NCBI RefSeq assembly: GCF_003086295.3
Contig: NC_092040.1
Location: 63,467,559 to 63,531,558, forward strand
Direction: 5' to 3'
DNA: 64,000 bases
From: Arachis hypogaea
Taxonomy: Eukaryota; Streptophyta; Magnoliopsida; Fabales; Fabaceae
Below the pieces are notes generated by a model. The model saw nothing but the letters and a program-made list of their open reading frames with translations, did not search any database and was not told where the DNA came from. The position numbers and the translations under genes are program-made. Of this stretch, positions 58,133 through 64,000 are shown one piece after another. Each line of letters opens with the position of its first letter. Position 1 is the stretch's first letter.

Positions 58133-58680
58133 TGTTCATACCCTGGGTCAAGCTGTCCGACCCAGGATGTTTAGCGACAAGCCGACTGACCTCTTCAGGT
58201 CAGACTATCCGACCTCTTCTCAAAGAGCTCGGCCAACTCGCCAAAGGTGCCCAAAGTAGGCCCAAAACGAAAGAACACAGCCCAATCTAAAGGCAGCCAA
58301 AGCCCAGAAAGATAAATGCGGTTCCCTTGAAGATAAGATGACCTCACTCAAAGATAAGATAAGATAAGATAAGATAAGATAACTAACTTATCTTATCTAA
58401 GAAGGTCAATCCACACCATTATAAATACACCGGAGCACCCAGGTATAACTCATACTCTGATTCTACTCAATACCTGCTTAATACCCTTGCTAACTTAAGC
58501 ATCGGAGTCCTTTGCAGGTACCCCCACCCTCCGGGGACGAAGGATCAGCAGCACCGCCAAGCCCAACAGGTCAGACACGACAGCTTCGGCCACCAGCTTT
58601 AAACAGGTCATACACAACAGCTCTGACCAGTATAGAAGATCTCATCCGAGATCAACCTTCAGTTTCAGGTAACCCTTGGA
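58133..58680 (+). repeat. K 5' LTR with (GATAA)n repeat
   Basis: Rich in CCGACC/GGTCGG-like words at its start (58150-58230). A GATAA-type repeat at about 58341-58380 is followed by its inverse (TTATCTTATCT), which could fold. A TATAAATA box at about 58421-58428 is a candidate promoter, with CTCATACTCTG about 25 bases on. Both LTR borders are approximate. Confidence 0.6.
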
Positions 58681-58684
58681 ATAT

Positions 58685-58702
58685 TGGCGTCGTTGCTGGG
58701 GA
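58685..58702 (+). promoter_or_regulatory. K primer binding site (tRNA-Asp-like)
   Basis: TGGCGTCGTTGCTGGGGA, two changes from the tRNA-Asp(GTC) complement. Confidence 0.7.
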
Positions 58703-58724
58703 ACTTGGAAGTCATCCCATCACC

Positions 58725-59458
58725 ATGGCGGACAACCATGACAACGATCACGATTCAGATCTAGAAGATAGAAGGCTGCATAAAAACGCGGACACTACAC
58801 CGAAGGATACTCTTCAACTTAACAACAAAAAGGATTCTCCAAACATGGGAGCCATGGAGGCGCTTCAAGACCGTTTAAAACAACTGGAAGAAGAAGTCCT
58901 ACATCAACGAGAGCCTAAGAAAGACCTACAAAGGGAGATAAAACGATGCCAGAAATTGGAGGACAAACTCCTAAAACTCGAAGCCGATCTCAAGGCCAAA
59001 GCTAATCGATCCTCTCATGAGGATAGCTCCTGCAAGGACCAGGATCCATTCACCAAAGAGATCATGAAAGCTAAAGGACCCAAAGGACTTCAAAGCTCCA
59101 AACATGACTCCACACGATGGCACATCAGATTCAAGCCATCATCTTAGCAATTTCAGAAGCAGGATGTATCTCACGGAGGCCTCAGATGCAATCCGTTATT
59201 CTCCATCCAGAAGGACAAAGCCAAACACGCACCGAGCCTATTAGGGATCAAGCAAGGAGATCGAGAGAACCTTTGCAACTACATGGAAAGATTCAACAAA
59301 ACATGTCTGGGCAGTAGCTATCAGGGGTCTCATCAATGGTTTACGAGAAGGACCTTTTTAGCCACTCAATATCTAAGAAGCACCCAAACATCTCTGAACG
59401 AGGTACAAGAACGAGCAGAGAAGTACATCAACATGGAGAAAAACTCTCGACTAGGTGA
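58725..59458 (+). pseudogene. gag: K gag, N-terminal part, frameshifted
   Basis: ATG 58725 (MADNHDNDHDSDLEDRR). Coiled-coil segment (ALQDRLKQLEEEVLHQRE, residues about 45-100), then DPFTKEIMKAKGPKGLQ, a motif of Tat-lineage gag proteins. After 59147 the frame is lost, and later gag pieces (NYMERFNKTC near 59278 and SLNEVQERAEKYINMEKN near 59390) are in other frames with deletions between them. Cut by L. Confidence 0.75.
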
Positions 59459-61586
59459 TGACAAGTCATCATATACCCATTTTTCAAGCTAATTTCACTT
59501 GTTTTGTTAGCATTTATGCACTTTCTTGCATCCTAAGTAAGTGATTTGGAGTGAAAATGCATAACTTCTTTAAATCAAGCAACCACCATGAATTTAATGT
59601 TAATCATTGAGGTTTGAGCTAATTTTAATTGCATTTTAATTGATTTATAAGCCTCTTGAATTTAGTGATACTTTGAGTGGTTGTTTGGTTTATTATAGGT
59701 GAAGAAAAGAAAAGAAAATGAAAAGCGTTGCCGAAGAAGCGTGACACAAGAAAAGGAAAGCGTGGCCAAAGAGGAGAGAAGCGTGCCGCATCACAATGGG
59801 GAAGCAACATTGCCCTCCACAAGGGCAGAATGCCCTCTAGGAGGGCAGCATTAGGTGACCAAGCAAGCATAGGCAACTCTGCCCTGCCCACTCCAAGGGC
59901 AGAGCACAAAATGGTGCCTTGGAGCCAAGAGAAGCAAACTCTGCCCTGCCCTTGTGGAGAGCAGAATCGGGCATCTCAAGGAAAGAAATCAAGAAAAAAA
60001 GGTCACCCATGCATGCCACAAGGTTCGAACAAAGAACCATGAGGAAGCCAAGCCTTGAGACCCACTACCGTGCCAAGAAGCCAAAAAAATAAAATAGCGT
60101 GTTTGCACTCTCCCAGGATCGAACCCGAGACGTGAAGGAAGGACCCTGCCCTGCCCTTGGCGCGGGCAGGGCAGCAATTGAACTAGGCGAACCAATTTTG
60201 AAATCTGGCGCACCAACTTTGCTTCCTGGCGCACCAATTTCCTCGTCCTGGCAGCATCTGGCGCGCGCGTTCCTTCCCTGGCGCACCAACCCGTTCCTGC
60301 CCTGCCCTTGGCGCGAGCAGGGCAGCGTTTAGCGTCCCACGCACCAAACACTCTTCCTGGCACACCAAATTTCCTTCTGGCAGCACCATCCGCACGCACG
60401 CCTCACATCCTGGCGCATCAGCTTTCCCGCCCTGCCCTTGGCACGGGCAGGGCAGCCTCTCACGCACCAACTCGCACCAAAACGCACCATGGCCGCACCA
60501 ATTGCTAGCACCAAGCATCAATTTTCTGCCCTGCCCTCCACAAGAGCAGGGCAGCCTCCTGGGAGTGAATCTTTTTGGGCCAAAATTCAAATTAAAATTT
60601 CTTTTGAACTCATTTCTTCACCAATTCAAAAGCCCATCCAAATCCCATTATCCAAGAATAGAAAGTGTATAAATAGGACTTAGTTTGATGTAATTAGGAC
60701 TTTTAGCTACCTTTACTTTGAGCTTTGAATTTTTACTCTTATTTTTGAGAGCTTTTGAATTTCCTTTGTCTTTGAGCTTTCTTGAGAGACTTGTTCGAGA
60801 GCTAAGAGGATCAAGGGAGAATTGAATGATCTCCTTCCTCATTTCCCTTGGGCAATTCTACTCTTCTGTTTTCTGAGTTGTGGGTGTGTGAAATTGGGGA
60901 AATTCTGTCCCAATTCCCATTCAAGTTCTTGGCATTTTGTTTTCTGCATAATTGAATTCCAAATCTGTTCTTCTACTGCTTCATCTTTAATTTTCTGCCA
61001 ATTGCTTAGATAATTCAGATCTGGGAAGGAAATTGGGCTTTAGGCTCTGCTACCTAAGCCCTTGGGATCCTGAGATCACTACTCATTTTGGGTTCTTCTG
61101 TGAACCTCTGCTACATTTTATTTCAATTCTGTTTGAATGCTTATTGCTTCTGATTTACTTTCTGCTCAACCATTTACTGCAATTTACTTCTTCTTTGTTT
61201 AGATCCTGCAATCCCATTCCTCAATCCCCTTTTATATTCAAGCCATTTATCTTTCTTGCCATTTAAGTTACTGCAATTTAAGTTTCTTGCACTTTAAGTT
61301 TCAGTCATTTACTTTCTTGCTTTTTAAGATTCTGCACATTTACAATTCTGTTCTTCAATTTACTGCACTTTTCCCTTCCCCCTTTACATTAAATGTCATT
61401 TACTTTCTGTTAAACACAAATCACTCAACTAAAACTTGATTCGCTTGACTAAATCACCCACTAAACTAAAATTGCTCAATCCTTCAATCCCTGTGGGATC
61501 GACCTCACTCATGTGAGTTATTATTACTTGATGCGACCCGGTACACTTGCCGGTGAGTTTTGTGTTGGATCGTTTTCCACACATCA
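59459..61586 (+). repeat. L 5' LTR
   Basis: 2128 bp. The first half carries a GC-rich array of inverted repeats (59811-60554). The second half is CT-rich, with a TATAAATAGG box at 60668-60677 as a likely promoter. ORFs in the GC-rich part on both strands (59625-60590) follow the repeats and show no protein motif. Right LTR not in the window. Confidence 0.8.
59811..60554 (+). repeat. Array of GC-rich inverted repeats in the L LTR
   Basis: At least six stem-loops: 59811-59827 (TGCCCT/AGGGCA), 59831-59847 (TGCCCTC/GAGGGCA), 60146-60174 (perfect 11-bp arms CTGCCCTGCCC and GGGCAGGGCAG), 60297-60325, 60429-60453 and 60526-60554 (9-bp arms). Loops differ. Between them lie repeats of CTGGCGCACCAA (for example 60204, 60227 and 60279). 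Confidence 0.8.
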
Positions 61587-61592
61587 AGTTTT

Positions 61593-61610
61593 TGGCGCCG
61601 TTGCCGGGGA
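61593..61610 (+). promoter_or_regulatory. L primer binding site (tRNA-Asp)
   Basis: TGGCGCCGTTGCCGGGGA, perfect match, six bases after the LTR. Confidence 0.9.
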
Positions 61611-61797
61611 TTGAAATAGATTGACAATGATTAAGTGAAGTGGAGGTCTAGATTAAGCATTTTTTTTCTGTTATTCTAATTCTCAATAACACACTAACTG
61701 TTTGAATTTTTGCTTAAACTAACTAAACCTTCATTCTAGCTATAGATTGAAGTTGCATTAGCTTTCTGGGTTTGTGTGTTTATTGCTGTGTGTTTGT

Positions 61798-64000
61798 ATG
61801 TCAGGTATAGGGAGATCCTCTCCTATCATCTCTAAAATTGATCCAAGGACTCTTCGGAGAATAAGAAGAGCTGAAAGAGGGAAGTACATTGTTGGAGAAG
61901 AAGAAGAATCTGAGGAGGAATTCCAAGACATGGAAGGAGATACCAATCAACCAGGAGGAGAAGGAACCAACAATAATCAACAACAGAGAAGAGTTTTGGC
62001 TTCATACACATTTGTAAATGCCAAGCATTGTGGGAGTAGCATTCTTCCTCCCAATGTCAATGCAAACAACTTTGAACTCAAGCCACAACTCATAACTCTG
62101 GTTCAAAACAATTGTTCTTTTGGAGGAGGGCCTTTGGAGGATCCAAACCAACATTTGTCTACTTTCCTGAGAATTTGTGACACAGTGAAAACAAATGGTG
62201 TGCCCTCTGATAGCTACAAGTTGCTACTCTTCCCATTCGCTCTCAGGGATAAAGCAACTCAATGGCTAGAGACTTTTCCAAAAGAAAGCATCAACACTTG
62301 GGATGACTTAGTGAGCAAGTTTCTTGCCAAATTCTACCCCCCTCAAAGAGTCCTAAGGTTGAAGACAGAGGTTCAAACATTCACTCAAATGGAGGCCGAG
62401 AACTTATATGAAGCATGGGAGAGATATAAGGCTCTATTGAGGAAGTGTCCACCAGAGATGTTCACTGAGTGGGATAAGTTGCAAAACTTCTATGAGGGAC
62501 TCACTCTTAAAGCTCAAGAAGCTCTTGATCACTCTGCCGGAGGTTCTCTACAACTCATGAAGACCACAGAGGAAGCTCAAAACCTCATTGAGATGGTGGC
62601 CAACAACCAATATTTCTTTGCTCATCAAAGACAACGCCAACCATCACAGAGAAGAGGAGTCATGGAGTTGGAAGGAGTTGATTCAATCTTAGCTCAGAAC
62701 AAGATGATGCAGCAGCAGATTCAACAACAATTTGAACAAATGGCTAAGAGAATTGATGGTTTGCAAGTGGCAGCAGTGAGCACCACAAGCCAACCTCCAA
62801 CCACTTGGATGCAAAGTGAAGAAACTCAAGAAGAGCAACAACAAGAGCAAGTCCAATACATGCACAACCAAAATCCTGGAACAAATGAAGTTTATGGTGA
62901 TACCTACAATCCATCTTGGAAGAACCATCCCAACCTCAGATGGGGAGATAACCATGCTCAAAACCAACAACCATGGCAAAGAAACACAGGCCAAAATAAT
63001 TGGAAAAACACAAACCACAACCCCCAGCCAAACACTAACCAAAACTCATACAGAAAACCACAAAAAAACTACCCAAATTCTAACCAATACCCACCCAATA
63101 ACCACCCAACTAACCAAAACACTTATCTTCATCCATCAACACCCCAAAACCAACCCATCACACAAGACTCACAGAGAATTACCAATCTAGAGATATTCAT
63201 GGAGAAACTAATGAAGAGCCAAGAATTAACAACCAAGAATCAAGAAGCCTCCATGAAGAACCTAGAGAGGCAGATTGGACAAATCTCCAAGAAGATCTCT
63301 GTTGAGAAGCCATCAAGTTCACTACCTAGTGACATTATTCCCAACCCAAAAGAAGAATGCAAGGTTGTGCAACTAAGAAGTGGAAGAGTGTTAGTGGATG
63401 GCAACCAAGGAGCAACAAAGAAGCTTATGGAAAATGACACTAAGCCAATGAAGAATGATGAAACCATCAACAAAGACAAGAAAAGCAAGAATGCTCCAGA
63501 AAAGCTCACAGAGGAAGATAACAAACCACAGAATTTGAAGAAAGGAAAGGAGATCTTGGAGGAACCAATTCCAAAACAGCATCAAGTGGAGAAGAGCTCA
63601 ACACCACCTCTACCTTATCCACAAAGATTTCACAAGGAAACAAAGGACCAGCACTTCCACAAATTTCTTGAGACTTTCAAGAAGTTAGAGATTAACATAC
63701 CTTTGGCAGAGGCTTTGGAGCAAATGCCCCTGTATGCTAAGTTTCTAAAAGAGCTCATCAACAAGAAAAGGGATTGGAATGAGAAGGAAACTGTGATGCT
63801 CAGTGAAGAATGCAGTGCCCTCATTAAAAAGGGACTCCCTCCCAAGCTTGAGGACCCTGGAGGTTTCTTCTTACCATGCACTATTGGGAACTTGCTCATT
63901 AACAAAGGGATGTGCGATCTAGGAGCAAGCATAAATCTAATCCTATATTCTCTAGTGAAAAAGCTTGGCATAGAAGAGGTGAAATCAACAGAGATGACTT
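61798..64000 (+). CDS. gag-pol: L gag-pol polyprotein, N-terminal 734 codons (gag and protease), continues beyond the window
   Basis: Open with no stop from ATG 61798 to the edge; the nearest upstream in-frame stop is TAG at 61759. N-terminus MSGIGRSSPIISKIDPRTLR, acidic stretch, then the gag domain: NNFELKPQLITLVQNNC, CDTVKTNGVPSDSYKLLLFP, KATQWLETFPKES, KFYPPQRVLRLKTEVQTF, CPPEMFTEWDKLQNFYEGL, AQEALDHSAGGSL, EMVANNQYFF. After residue 370 follows a long Asn/Gln/Pro/Trp-rich segment instead of a CCHC zinc knuckle, then a charged linker. The protease begins with CSALIKKGLPPKLEDPGGF, and the DLGASINL active-site motif is near 63920. RT and later domains lie outside. The only intact-looking coding sequence in the window. 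Confidence 0.9.
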   Translation, partial: MSGIGRSSPIISKIDPRTLRRIRRAERGKYIVGEEEESEEEFQDMEGDTNQPGGEGTNNNQQQRRVLASYTFVNAKHCGSSILPPNVNANNFELKPQLITLVQNNCSFGGGPLEDPNQHLSTFLRICDTVKTNGVPSDSYKLLLFPFALRDKATQWLETFPKESINTWDDLVSKFLAKFYPPQRVLRLKTEVQTFTQMEAENLYEAWERYKALLRKCPPEMFTEWDKLQNFYEGLTLKAQEALDHSAGGSLQLMKTTEEAQNLIEMVANNQYFFAHQRQRQPSQRRGVMELEGVDSILAQNKMMQQQIQQQFEQMAKRIDGLQVAAVSTTSQPPTTWMQSEETQEEQQQEQVQYMHNQNPGTNEVYGDTYNPSWKNHPNLRWGDNHAQNQQPWQRNTGQNNWKNTNHNPQPNTNQNSYRKPQKNYPNSNQYPPNNHPTNQNTYLHPSTPQNQPITQDSQRITNLEIFMEKLMKSQELTTKNQEASMKNLERQIGQISKKISVEKPSSSLPSDIIPNPKEECKVVQLRSGRVLVDGNQGATKKLMENDTKPMKNDETINKDKKSKNAPEKLTEEDNKPQNLKKGKEILEEPIPKQHQVEKSSTPPLPYPQRFHKETKDQHFHKFLETFKKLEINIPLAEALEQMPLYAKFLKELINKKRDWNEKETVMLSEECSALIKKGLPPKLEDPGGFFLPCTIGNLLINKGMCDLGASINLILYSLVKKLGIEEVKSTEMT

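Larger units (their letters stand above)
58133..59458 (+). mobile_element. Element K, Tat-like Ty3/gypsy element, left end
   Basis: LTR of about 550 bp, primer site at 58685 and the start of gag, cut by L at 59459. LTR and gag look like the legume Tat/Ogre-related elements from memory. The right part lies beyond the window, to the right of L. Confidence 0.7.
59459..64000 (+). mobile_element. Element L, Athila-like element with an open gag-pol frame, running off the window
   Basis: LTR 59459-61586 (TGACAAGTCATC...CACACATCA, 2128 bp), tRNA-Asp primer site, a short leader and a gag-protease frame still open at 64000. Inserted into K gag; the preceding five bases are GGTGA (59454-59458). Innermost and apparently youngest insertion of the right-hand series. 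Confidence 0.85.

Noticed and set aside
59625..60590. Overlapping ORFs on both strands in the L LTR
   Set aside because: They follow GC-rich repeats, lie inside an LTR and show no protein motif.
62689..63042. Minus-strand ORFs under the L gag-pol (also 63240-63585 and 63630-63971)
   Set aside because: They are antisense shadows of the open plus-strand gag-pol frame, which carries the conserved gag and protease motifs.
1..64000. Host protein-coding genes
   Set aside because: Every long frame could be assigned to a retrotransposon; no intron-exon gene with a recognisable host product was found by reading, though a small or strongly diverged gene cannot be excluded.

Overview
The window is a plant repeat landscape. 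It is built almost entirely from nested and truncated Ty3/gypsy-type LTR retrotransposons, and I found no host gene. The best organism guess is a peanut relative (Arachis), pericentromeric or otherwise repeat-rich. The evidence is the LTRs that open TGATGAGCGGATA, primer sites matching tRNA-Asp, and the recurring dyad CTGGCGTTYAACGCCAG, which together resemble the peanut FIDEL family and its non-autonomous relatives from memory. No database was searched. I use local labels: F = gag-pol-ORF3 elements (FIDEL-like), N = gag-protease-ORF3 elements without reverse transcriptase or integrase, T = an element with 3.9 kb LTRs and almost no interior, G/H = a TGATAAACC-LTR family, K = a Tat-like element, L = an Athila-like element.

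Region 1 (1-35767) is one nest. Host N1 (+) enters in its protease at 2010 and ends at about 35767. N0 (-), an internally deleted copy, lies to its left (1-2009). T (+) sits in the N1 third ORF at 3833-11975. F1 (+, 12603-34578, duplication AGTAC/AGCAC) sits in the same ORF further on. F1 itself carries a complete N2 (-, 16508-26002, perfect duplication GCTTC, two 1661-bp LTRs) in its gag.

Region 2 (35768-50394) starts at a deletion junction. F2 (-) is cut in the integrase zinc finger and sits in the gag of N3 (-), which sits in the leader of F3 (+). F3 is cut in RNase H by G. Region 3 (50395-56962) holds G with one long unrecognised ORF, then the 3' end of a minus-strand element (F4) and a minus-strand G-family LTR piece. 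Region 4 (56963-64000) is a telescope of plus-strand left ends: H1, H2, K, then L. The gag-pol frame of L is open from 61798 to the window edge and is the only long uninterrupted coding sequence here.

How the parts relate: F elements encode gag, protease, RT, RNase H, integrase and ORF3. N elements keep gag, protease and ORF3 and share LTR ends, primer site and 3' non-coding sequence with F, so N probably borrows RT and integrase in trans. Every older coding region is broken by stops, frameshifts or deletions.

The most interesting signals are non-coding. Several unrelated families carry their own short inverted repeats in LTRs or spacers, and several sets show paired arm changes that keep the stems. 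A small stem-loop with a GGGA or AGGA loop occurs both before ORF3 and before the 3' LTR.
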